Positions 37,901 to 51,500 of a stretch of DNA of 64,000 nucleotides are shown here, piece after piece. The DNA comes from Sympetrum striolatum. Taxonomy: Eukaryota > Arthropoda > Insecta > Odonata > Libellulidae. Position numbers and translations under genes: made by a program. The stretch covers positions 75,272,841 to 75,336,840 of the forward strand of contig OX388349.1 in assembly GCA_947579665.1 (NCBI GenBank), read 5' to 3'. The notes under the pieces were generated by a model. The model was given only the letters and a program-made list of their open reading frames with translations. It had not been told where the DNA came from and made no database searches. Numbering within the stretch: the stretch's first letter is position 1; each line of letters starts with the position of its first letter.

Positions 37901-39513
37901 TGCTTCCTTTGCTATAATTACCTATAACTGTCTTATCTTAAAAACATTATGAAAACAGATATTGACTCATGTTTCTGCATCTTACAAATTGACGTTCTGT
38001 TACTTTAATGCTTTATTTATGTTCGCTTCGAGGGCATTGCTCAGATTTCTTTCCATTCTGCTCCTCACGTGACGAAGGACACATTTCCCAATTGAGTGGT
38101 GAGTCAGGCCCCAAGTGAGTAAGGGAGGCTTCTTATCTGTGCGTTCCTATGGCGATATCTCCGAGCTATTGCACCTCTTATCAACACGTCGATAAAACTG
38201 ATTCCAAGGCGGGGAAATATTTTGGTGGAATCACGCCTGCCATCTTCACTCGGTCACAGCCATGCTTTAGTGATATTTCATTTTTTAAAAGACATTCGAT
38301 GCTCCAGCTTTCTGTTCACTTACAAATTTATGGTTCATATCATAGATTGGATTTTATCTACGCGTTTGGTCCAAAACATTCATTTTTTTGTGGCAGGAGA
38401 TTATTCCCAACCTCCTTGTAACAAACTGCATACTTATTAGAAATTTGCAAACAGGCTACTGACTGGTTTGCGGGATGATTATATAAACAATAACCTTCGT
38501 AAATAGCATTAAACGTTCAACTTTTCAACGCTTGTGTGTGCTCTTTTTTGCAGTAGAGAATGCATTCCTCAGTATCATACGTTGTTATGGAATTTTCCTT
38601 GTATCGGCGGAGTTTATTTCATTTATCAGTAAACTGCTGTTCTGAATTCCGAACACGCGAGTACCTTTTATCCAGCAGTTATTTCGCGATAGCAATTGTG
38701 ATGTCGGATGTATCGCAAAATCAATTTAATCTTGCGTCAAAATCGACTCCTTGTCGTGAAATTCGTTATGATCTCGATATCCTCGAGGAAATCTTATTTC
38801 GAAAAATACGGTGTTATAAATAAGTAGTCTTCTATCTATAGCTCCCAATAGCTTAGTCACCTCAAACACCACGAGAGCGGAGGAGTTCCATCGATCCTTC
38901 GAGAACTTATATTCTGTGGAGATTTGGTCGACGGAAGGCATCAAAGTAATTCAGAGCTAATGAGGTCGATATTCGGAATAGCGAACATGAATAGAGCAGC
39001 TGCAGATGGATGATTGGCGTGAGAGGAACTAACGCCCGGAAAGCACGCCTCACGATTCCGTGACGTCGGAGAATATACCGAATCTCCCGTATCTGAGAAT
39101 TTAACAGATTTGAGAAGATTTTGAAAAATTTGAAGATGGCGGAAGCACTTCTCTGTAAGTGTAGATCGGAACGATTTTAACATATCCTCGCTCTTTTTTG
39201 GTGGAATAAATTTTTGGTTTCTCTTTGAACTCCTCTACAAATATTATTTCCTTAAAACGATTCGTTAGAGAGGAAATGGCGTTTTAATCTGGATTAATGT
39301 GGAGTATCGGATTTGTTGAGGTCTCCGCTAGTTGAAAAGGATTTAATGAATAAGAATTATATTACACATTACATTTGAGAATTAAAATATCAGTTAATTA
39401 CATTATTCGTGATAAAAATTGTCTACTACATTCTACAAAACTAGATTTTACTATCTTCCTTTAGTAGCAGTATTGTTAAAAGTGCTTCGACAGCTTAGGT
39501 CATTTCACACATT
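34967..39513. other. No gene recognised
   Basis: AT-rich. A GC-richer patch at 38030-38270 has no recognisable frame. Near 35790-35890, 'attattatattgtatttatt...ggtcggctatacgcctggtc' could be a retroelement tail. Confidence 0.5.
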
Positions 39514-39589
39514 GACTCCCACCGGGAATCGAACCCGGGACCGCTTTCACTAAAGGTAAACGAACGGTCCACATGACTATCTGGGAGTC
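39514..39589 (-). repeat. tRNA-like sequence with perfect acceptor stem
   Basis: The minus strand starts GACTCCCA and ends TGGGAGTC, a perfect 8-bp acceptor. The T-arm is perfect (CCGGG-TTCGATT-CCCGG) and there is an A-box-like TAGTCATGTGGAC with a 3-bp D stem. The anticodon region (CCGTTCGTTTACCTTTAGTG) does not form a 5-bp stem with a 7-nt loop. This looks like a tRNA-derived SINE head or a degenerate tRNA rather than a decoding tRNA. Confidence 0.5.
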
Positions 39590-40259
39590 TCTTCCTTTAG
39601 CCAATCATAGTTTCATGCAGTTGATTTGGTGGAGTATGAAGTATGTTTGAAAGTTAAAACTTTTACAATCCTTAGTCCTTATATAACTCAACCTTCCTTT
39701 ATCGTTTTTAAGGCATTTATCGTATTCTGATGCAATTATTTAGTGTCATACGCCGTTACTTTTAAAACAGCAGCACTCATTGAAGAGTTTTAGACCCATC
39801 GAGTTGAATGTAACGCGCTGCATTTACCTCCTCCAGATTGCTATCGTGGATCTTTCGCACGAAGAAACAATTACATTCCGTATAAAGTTGCGGACTGAGT
39901 ACAGTAAAAACTTTTGGAGCGACTTTTTATGGGCGAAGAGAGAGTGGCGATATAAGAGATACAAGTTGGAGCGATAACATTGACTGAGTGGATAAGAAAG
40001 AACGGTTTAATGTTGTGAAATGATTTCCTCTTGTTTCTGTAAATCTCCCGTAAATTGTTCATAAACTTCTCAATTTCGAGTTTAGCTCTAAATTGCTGTT
40101 CATAAACTAACCGTGCCATGCTATTTGCATAATTCAGAACAAACTATGCGATAATCGGGACACAATTTACATTTTAATGTACTCAACTATTCGACCTACC
40201 TGAGCTATTCAATGCAACTGCAAAGAAGATATTGAAGTATAAGGAAAGGGTTGAGGTGA

Positions 40260-40463
40260 CTTGAAAAAAGTCTGACAGGGCCGGGAATCGAACCCGGGAT
40301 CTTCCTCTATCCTGGAGGCTGCCTTAACCATCTAGGCTACCCGGCCAGAACAGTTCAGAACAGTTAGAACAGTTCTGGCCGGTTAGCCTAGATGGTTAAG
40401 GCAGCCTCCCGGATAGAGGAAGATCCCGGGATCGATTCCCGGCCCTCTCAGACATTTTTCAAT
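40260..40463. repeat. Foldback of two inverted tRNA-like sequences
   Basis: Two tRNA-related sequences face away from each other. The minus-strand copy (about 40278-40349) has TAGCCTAGATGGTTAAGGC (A box, GCC/GGC D stem) and CCGGG-TTCGATT-CCCGG. The plus-strand copy (about 40375-40447) has the same with ATCGATT. Homology extends past both tRNA parts to 'ttgaaaaa...gtctga', so the arms are about 95 bp and nearly perfect. The centre is a three-copy 'agaacagtt' run. The anticodon loop would be CAGGATA on a 4-bp stem with A instead of U at position 33, so a working tRNA is unlikely. Confidence 0.7.
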
Positions 40464-43400
40464 TCCGTTTTTCCTTGGGAAGATATGAAAGATTAAAATT
40501 TTTAGTATTAGAGAATTATCTTATATTTTAAGGAGTAATAACTCACGAAAGTTTCTTTTGTATTCACATTGTCAATGGAGTTAAAATATACGACAATATA
40601 GTTATGTATGTACATGATAAATAAAAATGTACATTAATTTCAACATAATCGATTTATTAACGAAAATTATGAATTCAAAATTTTGAATTGGTTGTATGAG
40701 AAATTGCTTTAGTTGTGCCTGAATCACTGGTACAATTGATGTGGTCTAGCTTAACTTACGGTCTTTAAAGGTTGCTTAAGCAGCTGCTTTAAATTCATTA
40801 ACAGATAGATTTTAGGAATTTGGAGAATCAATCTCACCTATAAATATTTTATTTTCGTATTATTTTCCTGTTTCTGCGATATTATATAAGAGACATTCAA
40901 TAAATTGCTAGAAATCTCTGTTAATATATTTAAAATGAATTTCGCACAACTTTATCAGAGTTACGATATTATTATTTCACTATCGATTAATACGATATTT
41001 CATAGCGACGGGGAGCTCTTCTGTACAACATCTTGCAACATACTTCGGCTCCGAATGCTTTCCGCATAAAGCTCGAGCCGATTGTAGATTTAAGAGAAAG
41101 CCATGATCCAGCTACCCTAGTTCTGATTTTAAAGATGGGTAGAACAGACATCTAAATTCGATAACTGATCAACCTTACTGAGTTAATAGCGTCAGATCAT
41201 TCTATTTCATTCTGTGTATGTAATTTACTCAATTTGCCTTATTTTATAAGCGTCTTTATGGCTAATTTATCCCCGATTGACATTTGTTTACCTCTTAAAA
41301 TAGTTTCTGAACATATTAACAATCGTGCAGTGAATTGTGGACATTTGAGAGGGAAGCCGACTTCGCCTCCAACGCGCTACAAAGCGGCTACGGAACGATA
41401 AAAGCATTTTATCTAAAACTCTTCTTATCTTTAACCTGTTTCGCTTTGGCGTGCGACGTCGTGTGATAAGAAAGACTAAAGAAACAGTGGTGTGATACAA
41501 GAGTCTCCCTCTTTTGAGAAGAAAGCGTAGCACTGCACGCGCCGCCCACGCGGTTGCGTGGCCCTCGCACATTCTTATTTATCGCCCCTATGTTCTCTAC
41601 TTTCCCCTAATACTCTTTGAGGACCCTTCTTGCAAAGGAGCTGATGCTTAGCTTCAACCAATTTGCTTATTGACCTGTATTTTACGCCACAGCTTTATCG
41701 GTAGGCGTCCACATTAGCAATTTTATCGAGCAAGGATTTCAGCGAAGAACCATTGAGCTCCATTCGTACAAGCACTTTTGATCTCTATTTTTATGAACCT
41801 TCTTTATGTCTGCAAGAATATGTTTATAAATATATGTATCAATCGATAAGAAATATGCAGTCATGCAGAAATGAAGAAGCTGTTAGGTATGTAAAAAATG
41901 GAGCAGATAGGAATTAATTCAATGAGATGAGATAAAACGAAGTAAGCTACATTTATTTAATCTATGAGTCAAAGTTTCTGAGATTCAGTTTAATATAGAA
42001 ACCCTTGAATAAGTGTCTGGCTGGATGATGTCGATCAACTCCCACTTACAATTCCGAAATCATTGTTTACCTTGGAGACTGGGATGCAAAATTCATTTTT
42101 AAAGATTCTATTTCTTTTTTCCTACAGAAATCTTTTCCTTCGTAAGATTTTACGACATTTATAATATATTTTATTTCATAAGTTTTCAGTAATTTACCAT
42201 AATTTTAGCCTCCCAGAAAGTTGAACCTGAAAGCTTCCTCAATATTATGCTGATTTTACCGCTACTTTAGCTAGTTTACTCGCATTTTGAAGTTATGATT
42301 CTGTACTGATTAAAGATATAGAAAAGCAACTTTGTTTCTTACTGCTAGAAGAGACTATCCTTCGCTGGTTCTATTGAATTTAATTAAAGATTCGGAAGTA
42401 AATGTGTCATCATAAGGTTCTTTTTCAATCAACTTTTAAACAACTATAACTTTTGTTTCAGTGAATTAAATCTTTAGAGCCAAAGTATGAAAAATTTATA
42501 CTAATCATATAATTATAATATATCTTCGAATTCTGACTTGTTTGATAGTTGTTTGCTGTTTCAACATTGATATCGACAGAAATCATCAGTGATGCAGGGA
42601 GCAGTCAGATGGCTCTCTTACATCGTATTTTGCTGTCTTTAGATGTTTTTTATAACGTTACATGCTTTCTTATTAATGTGAGCGAAAGGTTATGATTTCC
42701 AGTTTTCAGTTCCTTCAAGTTTTCCCCTATCCCACGAATCGTGAGGGAAGCAAACTTATTTGTCTCCAAAACGGACGCAGACTTTTTCTGCGATTCAATA
42801 TCACAAATCCGCAGGAATCTCATAAAATCATTACCCTAATTTCAAGTTATTTTCTCCTCCCTTTATTTTGTTCTTTCACCCGATTCCTACTTCTCCATCA
42901 TTTCATCTTCTTTATCATTATGTTCTTCTCTTCTAGTTTTCACATTCACTCAATGTTTATAGTGCTTATTATTTATTTATTGTTCTTATAATACAACACA
43001 TCTATGTGGGAATTTAACCTGTATGTGTTAAATAAATTATTATCATTATTATTATTATTATGATTGACAGTATCGGCCCAATTAGTCTGCGATGGAAATT
43101 ACAGAATAATTATAAAATTATTGGAAATAAATTAAAGATACACATTTATGATGAGCTGGAAATTACTCACGTATGTATTTTAAGGATAAGTAGAAATTGT
43201 TTTTATACACGCGTGCACACATCTTTATTTATTGACGTTTCTGTCCCAAACAAGAGCATACGACATGGTTGTATGACTTTCTATCTCTGTTTATATGTTT
43301 TGATTTTCTGTTATTATCCATCGCTTTCATCGGCTAATGTTTCTCTTGTCTACTCCATTGGGTTTTGTAATCAAATCATCTCTGGAAACACGGAACATAT

Positions 43401-46400
43401 TTCGGCGTGAAGGCCATTGATCAGTCTTTCATGCGGAGGCGTTTCTTTTCACTTTGGAATCATTTCACAGGCGGATGCTCCCCTTGCCTTCACCGGTCCT
43501 TTTGAACTCTCCTGGAGTCAAACTCGGGACCGCTTTCATCTCAGACTTTATGTTCCTGTCCTCTTTTTGCTCTTCGCCCTCTTTCCCTCTGAAACTCGTG
43601 ACGTTGATACCTAAGGCCGCCCTAAATCCCTCGAGATGTCTTTTTATTTTACGCCGTCCGCCGCTGCAATTTTCCACTTCCTCGCCCTCCATTTTGAGTC
43701 GCCTCCCAATTTATATCCTCTAAAAGCGTTCGAAAGGATGGCTTAAGGGAAGTTCACCCCCTGTCCAAAATATCCCCGGGGTTTTTCTTCACTGATTCAT
43801 GTTGGATGTTAAGTCAATTAACCATCGACTTTAAACTATGAAGAATCATTACCGCCATTTCTAATCTTTTCATAAGTATCATTCCTTCTTCTGGATCTCG
43901 GTTGGATAGTTAAAGACACTTTAAACAGTCTTCGTTCGTCATGGTCACGGTGATCGGATAATCAGTTGTTTACGTTACATGTTACTATTCAGCATATGGA
44001 TGTATTTTAAACATTTGTTTATGAAATTAGGATTTATCTCGCGTTTTTTGCATGTTACTGTGGCTGTGATACTTTTTATAGTAACTATGATATTTTAAAA
44101 TTACTTTAACGTGAAAATTGTTAAGTTTCTGTGTTTTCGACTGTCGAGTTTTTTTTCTGAATTCCACATTCCACATGTCGACACTAACCCTTGGTCGTGA
44201 AACTGTCTGAGGAGATATTAATAATTATAAATTGACCACTCAAACCAACCAACCATGCCTGAGAAAGCATTGCGAGTAAAAAACCTCGAATATGAACTTT
44301 CTTACATATTTCTGATGGCTGATTAAGGATGGCGAATAATTACTTTAAGTTTAGATTTGTTATTTTATTTCACGTCAATGCTTAATTCCTTTTGGAAACC
44401 TTTTTCAAAAAGGCTAACTAAACGTAAAAGGCGCATACGTTAGCAATGACAACCGTATTGGAATGAGCATCCTTTTTTTGCAAGTGGTGGAATGTGTGTG
44501 AACATTTGAGTGGAATTAGCAATGCATAATATGCAGCTGTATTGCCAATTCAACTCAGAATGCATTTATAAAAGAGAAATAAATGAAATTCCGCTCGTTG
44601 AGTTCATTTGGAATCTTCTCTGATCTGATTTCTTCTCGACGATTGCATGTAACGGATGCTAAGCGTCGAGTGTCATCATCGAGTCATTGATTTTCTATCC
44701 GATTTCATGTATCGATTTTCCTTCAAATGGAATCATTCTTAAAATGAATTTTGATAAAGGTCTCCGTGGGTTATTTCAAAGTTTGATCGGGTAGGAAATT
44801 GTTTCTTCGTCTCAAAATATTTTGCTAAATTCGCGTGTTTGAATTAAAAAAATATATTTTTTCAAATACAAAATTGTGCCAAATGCCAAATATAAATTAT
44901 CTGCTCTTTCTTCTCTAGCAGATCATCGGAAATGATCATCAATTAAAGGTTTCAGGGCAAAGAATCATAACTGACATCTTTGTTGTTTTCTTAAGTAGAC
45001 GTCCTTCGTTTGATTTCTAGCTGAGCACATCCTAGCTGTGCACACCGTAAACAACGTCATCCCATAGTCATGGTAACTGTTTTACGGATACACTTCTCTG
45101 AATCGTGAGTTGATGGCTGTCACTCACTGTCTCGACCTGTAAAATTCGTCAGGTGAATGAAACACAAATATTTGACTGATAACTTCTCGAATGATTCCTC
45201 CCGTAAGCCAATCACTTTAAAATGAACTTTATCTAAATAAAAATAACCTAGCAACGAAGGGGATGAATGGGTTGAAAATTCTTTAAGAAAGTTTATCCAT
45301 GTGTGTGATAGACAAGCAAAATGTCCCATAATAAGCACTTGGACATCTGAGCGATCAAAGAGGTCATTGAATGGAAGTGGAGACGAGCAAAGTGTAGGCA
45401 AAGGTATCAGCTAATAAATAAACCTAAGCAAAATAAAGAGATTCCATAAGGAGAGGAACAGACAATGGAGATCATAGGAGAGCTCACTTTGACTTATAAT
45501 TAAGTATTGTGATCAAAAAGACAGAACTCTATTGATAATGTATTGATAAGGATAAATAATCAATATTATTTTGGGTTATATTACTCGAGGATTTTTATCA
45601 ACTTCTCTTTTAACACTTACAGTATAAATATCCTGCATTTGTGATTAATATTTCTGAATCTATATCGTATTATATTCTAACAGACGTTGGCTTGGCAGTC
45701 GATCATAGGCGATGAATACTGATATTATTGAAGGTGATATTTCGCAGTGGATCTAGCTTAAACTCTTTCCTGTAGAAGTGCTTCTATTAAAGATGGAAAT
45801 TACAGATTTAAATTGGTAGATTTCCAGAGGGAGTGTAATTACCTTTGTAACGGGAAAGTATGAGAGATAACTGTGTATTCATAAGTTAATTTCAAAATGA
45901 AAGAAACAAGTTATTATAGCATGTCATTAGTGTAAAACGGAGGATAAAATTAAACTTCGCTCTTGCAATATGAATTAATTTATAACTCTGAATTACGAGA
46001 TTATTGATAAGTTACTCTGAAGGAGATACCTTTTGAAATATTTAATCAAAATTAAGTGATTTAAAATCTATTCAAATATATGTTTCAATCAAGCGCTTGA
46101 GGTAAATCAGTTATTTGAATTCATGAATGTGCATATCAAAATTCCAGATTTCAATCAATAGGCGAACAGAATATAAAGTAATCATGTTCAGATTCCTGGT
46201 GAAATCTCCCCAGTAGTTTATTTGAACATGAAGAATATGAACAACGTTTCTACTACAAATGTGTTAGTCTTTGGAAAATAACAAACTTAAGTTATTTGTG
46301 AGTCGATTCCTTATATGCCTTGGGACGAAACCACGCCTCCAAACGTTGATATAATCTGAAATGCATTTCTCACCTCTCAGAGGAAGCAAGGTTTGAGAAA

Positions 46401-47669
46401 ATTGATTTCCTTTTCCACAAATATTTCACCGATTAGGTATGTTCGAATAAATTTAAATGATTAAAGAAAAACATTAAATATATTCATTAACTTCTATGAT
46501 TCCTTAGATTACTTATCAACCTTTTGAAAGATCCATGTTGCGAAATTGACGCAGAAATTTCTTCATTTAGGTCTAAGGGTCATATTTTCCGGTTAAATGA
46601 TGCTAACTTATTCCTCAGTATTACGATTAATTGGTAGTTTTCGGTAACGGCTTTGTCACAACTGCGATTATATATGAAGGTTTTTATTTTCATATTGTAA
46701 AAGTAACGTCTTAGGTTAAATAATATAGAATAAATGCTGACTAAAAGGTAAAGAATGCTAGGAAGGTAAAGAAGATGAAATTAAGTCACAAAAAGGTAAG
46801 TTATCAGCAAAAAAATGGAAGAACATAATTTCCTAAGTGGAAAATCTCGAGATCTGAATGGCAATGCATGTGTATGGCGGGGTTGCCTAACTCAGAATTT
46901 CAGTTGCTAATTGTGTTTATTAATAAAGGGAAAATGCAAAAAATAATTGATAAAATATAAAGGGGATTAATTGGTAGAGTAGCCTTCAAAGGCAAAAATT
47001 CGCCCACGAAAAAAGACGGCATTATTATTATTATAAATATTTTTTGCATTTTGCAATTTCTAGTTACAGAAATAGCCCCTTTTCTTGGAGGCGGGCGTAG
47101 AAGATCGGATATCCATAGTGTGTCTTTTAGAAAGGAAACATTTCAATTTCAGATAAATGGCGTTCGGGAGCCTTCGGGAGGACCTTTGGATTGGGACATT
47201 CATCTTCATATCGAGGATTACGTCTGAAGCGGTCAATGGCAAAGTGGATTTCGCTTCATTTGTCGAGAAGGTGGAATTCCAGGAATACTCCTTTCGCGCA
47301 AAAAAAGGTTTCTACATCAAGGATCTTGCGGACAGAACTTTCTATTTTTATAGAAACAGCTTTAAAATCTTCAAATCCTCTAAACGATAATGCATTTTTT
47401 TGGTACATATCATTTAAGATTTGATATATCTCGTTTTTTTACCATCTGGGCAAGTTTTAAACTTGTATTAGTCTCGATATTTTCAAAGATATACGATAGA
47501 AAAAGCTTTTTGTTGCAGTGGCATATCGTTCTTACCAATTTCACTCGCTTTTGAATCCCTATGGCGATTGCCCTTTGTTTCCTCATTTTATAAATTAAAA
47601 GTACTAGTATCATCAATGACCAATGGACATGGATGTAAGTATTATAAGACATGGAAATGATATAAGCTG
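40464..47669. other. No gene recognised
   Basis: Mostly AT-rich. An (ATT)n run at 43037-43061 follows 'gtatgtgttaaataaatta' and resembles a LINE 3' tail without a visible coding part. A GC-richer patch at 43440-43720 holds 'ggagtcaaactcgggaccgc', a decayed B-box-like motif near 43511. Another at 41440-41590 has an unrecognised frame. Confidence 0.5.
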
Positions 47670-48513
47670 AATCCGGGTGAGATGCCCCACCTGGAGAGAA
47701 GCCCCAGTCGCAGTATTTCTAAGGAAAACCACAAGATTGCTCTACTGACGGTGCGCATCAGTCAGTTGGAAGGCACCCGTGTATCTGCAAGAGTTTCACG
47801 GCGATTAATTCTTTTTACGCAGTTATATATCATCATTTCAAGTAGATGCTGTTTTTTCCGCCCTGTTATAAGATAGGGTATAATGTTTTTGGCATCTGTT
47901 TAAATGTTTGAATACTTTGAATGAAAGGGCGAAAACTTGTAGCTATAGGTTCATCTAATATCCACGTGCAGTGACTGGCCATCTTGGACAAAGTGTAGCC
48001 TCACTGGCTGTAAGGGCATCTCTCCCGTCCTGAAAGGATAGACGACTCTCCCGTCCTGAAAGAGAGACCTCTTCTCAAGACAGGTGCCCCAGTGCTATCT
48101 TTAGGTATAAGTGCCTAATTAGTATCAATTTAACTTTAAGGTAATACTGATTAAGTCGTTTTTCATGAAAACGTTTGTAATCTACATTTAAATTTCAATT
48201 CAATTTTATATCCACGGTCTAATGAATTTTATGCACGTTCAAAAGATGATGTAGTGTTTAAGTAAGCACTAAGGTGGTGCGTTCTGCCACTTTCTATCTG
48301 ATCGAAATATAATACCCCGAATAGGTTGCCCACCCACAGTAAAATTACAAATGTAATTGTTTTTTGAAATCAAAAAATCTTCTGTGAGAATGTTTGCCTT
48401 GAAGTTTTGACAAAAACATCAAAATTTTCATAATTTTTGTTTCGGTTGAATCGACAATATTTTTGCGTGAAAAGATATCATCATATCCTTAGGTGGGGCA
48501 TCTCTACCGGAAT
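47670..48513. repeat. Candidate TIR element with inverted ends
   Basis: Left end 'aatccgggtgagatgcccc' with 'acct' (47670-47692) and right end 'aggtggggcatctctaccgg' (48491-48513) are inverted copies with about 20 of 23 matches, including 14 perfect at the inner side. Between them are two direct copies of CTCTCCCGTCCTGAAAG (48026-48066) and another 'gggcatctctcccgtc'. No clear target duplication was found and no transposase frame is visible. Confidence 0.45.
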
Positions 48514-51500
48514 TACCTTAATTGCAATGCTAGAAAAAACAGCAGCAGGTATGGATCCAACTCTGAAAGATACCATAGCCGTAATGGATAAGTTATCTAA
48601 TGAAAAGTTATCAAACTGAATTTTGCTAAAACTAACATAATAAATTTTGAGTGTAGAAACACCTAAAGGAACGAATTTGTTGTAATTGTAAATAATTCAA
48701 AAATTAACTTTGTCACTTCAATTTAATTATTAGCTGAGTGCATTGGTAGAAGTCAAGTTCGTCACAGTCTCACTTATAAAAGCAATTATTAAAAATTAAG
48801 TCACACCGTTAATTACAGCAATTGGATCAAGAATAAATTGTATCATATTCGGCCGAACTTCGTGAGAGGACATTCTGAAGTTATAGAAAATAATAACACT
48901 GTAAACTTACACACTATTCACTCTGTAACCTTCGTAAACTAATTGGATCACGGTTTAATTAAAGAAATTGAATGTTGACTTCAGCCAGCAGACCAATGGC
49001 GCCTTTTTGAGGCTCTCTTTCAGGGTTAGAGGTTTCAAAATCTTCTGAAGCCGTCTTTGTCGGCGCTCCTGGTCTTACTCCCCGGTAGTCCGAGAAAGCA
49101 GGAAAGGAATGCCGCAATTTTTCGGAGGACTTTTCGTTCGTTCGGCAACTCCTCTGCTGCGGAAGTCCCCCGAAGAACCTCCCGATGGTTCCTCTGTCAT
49201 TTGTTTCTTCAGGATTTTTACTGCGCCGTCAGCTCCACTTCGGCATCCAAGGAAACAACTGATTGCACTAAAACACGCGCACCGCGCCAAAGCCACTGAT
49301 AATTGATTTAAACATAAAACAGAAAGAACAGAATAATTAAATTCAGTTGGATTTAATTAAAGCATGCTTTCAAATGTGATTGGTATGTACGCAGAAGGCG
49401 AATATGTATACGAACGTTTTGTTACTGAGGATACATAAATTTAATCAATATTGTTTCTAGTACTCATTGCACATTTTTAAGAATGGTTCCAATTAAGATC
49501 AGGTCATAAAGAGTCACGTTTGGAGGATATGCTCTTCTTTCAATTTGTTTCACTAAAACAACACAAAGGATTAGAAAATCTGTCTCGTTGGGTTGAGTCG
49601 TAAAAAAGTCGCATGAAGGCTGTTTGGGTCTCATCGAAGGCGCTTAAGAAAGGGAAAGATATTGCTTCGAAGGCATTCTCACTTCAGCCCAATATTGAAA
49701 CTGACCGAACGAACCACAATCTGTGAATTCACTATTTTATACAAAGCATTGGCTCGTTCGGTGATTTAGCAAGTCAAATATTGGGTTAATTTTGTTTGAT
49801 TGACTTTTCAACATTGCTGGAGAGTTAATTACGTAGATAGTTTTCCCCGCAATTTTTTATACCTCTATTTTATGCGGATAAACTAAAAATTCTCTCTTCA
49901 GAAGAAGATTTTATGGTCTTCCTTTTGTAATTGTGGTTGAATTGTGCTCTTCAGTGGACTGGGAATTGCAGTAGTACATGAAAGGGAAATGAGGAGAACA
50001 GCGGGAAGGGAGTTACGAGATGGGAAACGGATGTAAGGAATCAATGTTGAGAAGGCGTTGGACAATATCGCGCAGCAAAGGGATATCAGCGGAGGATAAA
50101 TGCGATTCCTTTTATATACGCACAGAGTAATGCGATGGCGTGCTCGCTTTAAGACATGCTTCCCTAAGTGCCCCCGCTGGGGCTGGAACGAGCAGTGCCC
50201 CCTTCGGAGGCCGTGCGTGAACCAAAGACGGAGGTTGTAAACTCACGCGCGGCGGGGCATGATCCCGGCTCTCCCCTTTGCAAAGAATCGGTGTAATGCG
50301 AGTGTGCAGTTTCATTCCGGGAGATCGTTTGTCTGCGCTTTACTCGGCTCTCTCCAAACAGGACTCCAAGATTCTAAGACTTCCTGGATTTGAGATTTCT
50401 GTTTAAGCATTAGAAATTCAGATACATATATTTCTTCGTCACCAGGATTATCGTTGACACAGAATTGGACCGTTAGAAAATATTAGATTAGAGAAAACTA
50501 AAAAAATAGTAAGGGGTGAGCAGTGGATATATATCCGTTACGTAAAATATCTTTTCTTTGAATTCAGTTATTAGTAAACTGATTCTATATATTTACATAA
50601 GTCGTTCGAGTTAAATATTTTATACGTTTTCGGGTTGGAAAGTTAATGTTTAGCTGTATACATTCTCTGTATTGGTCTCAATCAAAAAGAATGTTTCACC
50701 CTAGTTGGGTGCCACCCAATGATTTGTCGAATGCCATGCAACCGATTACACTGTCCGACAAGGTTTTGGTAACATTGTCGTCGTTACTTGACTGTTTATG
50801 GTATTTTTGCGGTAAATTCAGTAGTTTTTATGAAAATTGTCCACCACGTACAGTTTTTGAGGATGTTGCATAAACAACAAATAAACAAAGTTATTTCTTT
50901 GTTAATTTTTATCTTTATGTTTTTAGGTTTGAAACACACTATATGTATTCGTAACATTTAATAGTTCATTACGCATCTTCAAAAATATTCACATATTTGC
51001 AAACTAAATTCATCCTTAGGGCAGCACAGTTATCGGAGTACCGAAAGTATTTTTTGTTTCTGCCCAGAGAAACAATTGTGGTAACTCTGGTTTCCACGCT
51101 AATGCATCTCAATGTATGTTCAGCAGCACACGGGCTTGCTGTAATTTATATCATGTCCAAGAGAGCCATGTGCTTCTATTACGTCTGTCTTCCGTTTTTC
51201 ATCCTTCCGCTGCCTAAGTTCCTTCGGTGGCGGCTCAGAATGACAAACGGTTCGTAAGATAGCTGTTTCAATCGATAATATGGCATTTTGTATTTTAACC
51301 TGTAAGGGTATTGGACGAATGCATTAACATTTATGAAATTAATAAATACTTGAATGACTAAATAACCGTATAAACGAACAAATTGCATAATTTTCAGAAT
51401 TTGCGTTGAGGTGGCCACAAGAAGAAATAAATGAGACCTCAGTCGCCAGGTGAATACGGCTTTAACGCCCAGGATATTTAATTAAATTAGAGTTTAATTT

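Noticed and set aside
40278..40447. Functional tRNA-Ser(GGA) pair
   Set aside because: The anticodon stem has only 4 bp, position 33 is A rather than U, the acceptor has a mismatch, and the long variable arm of tRNA-Ser is absent.
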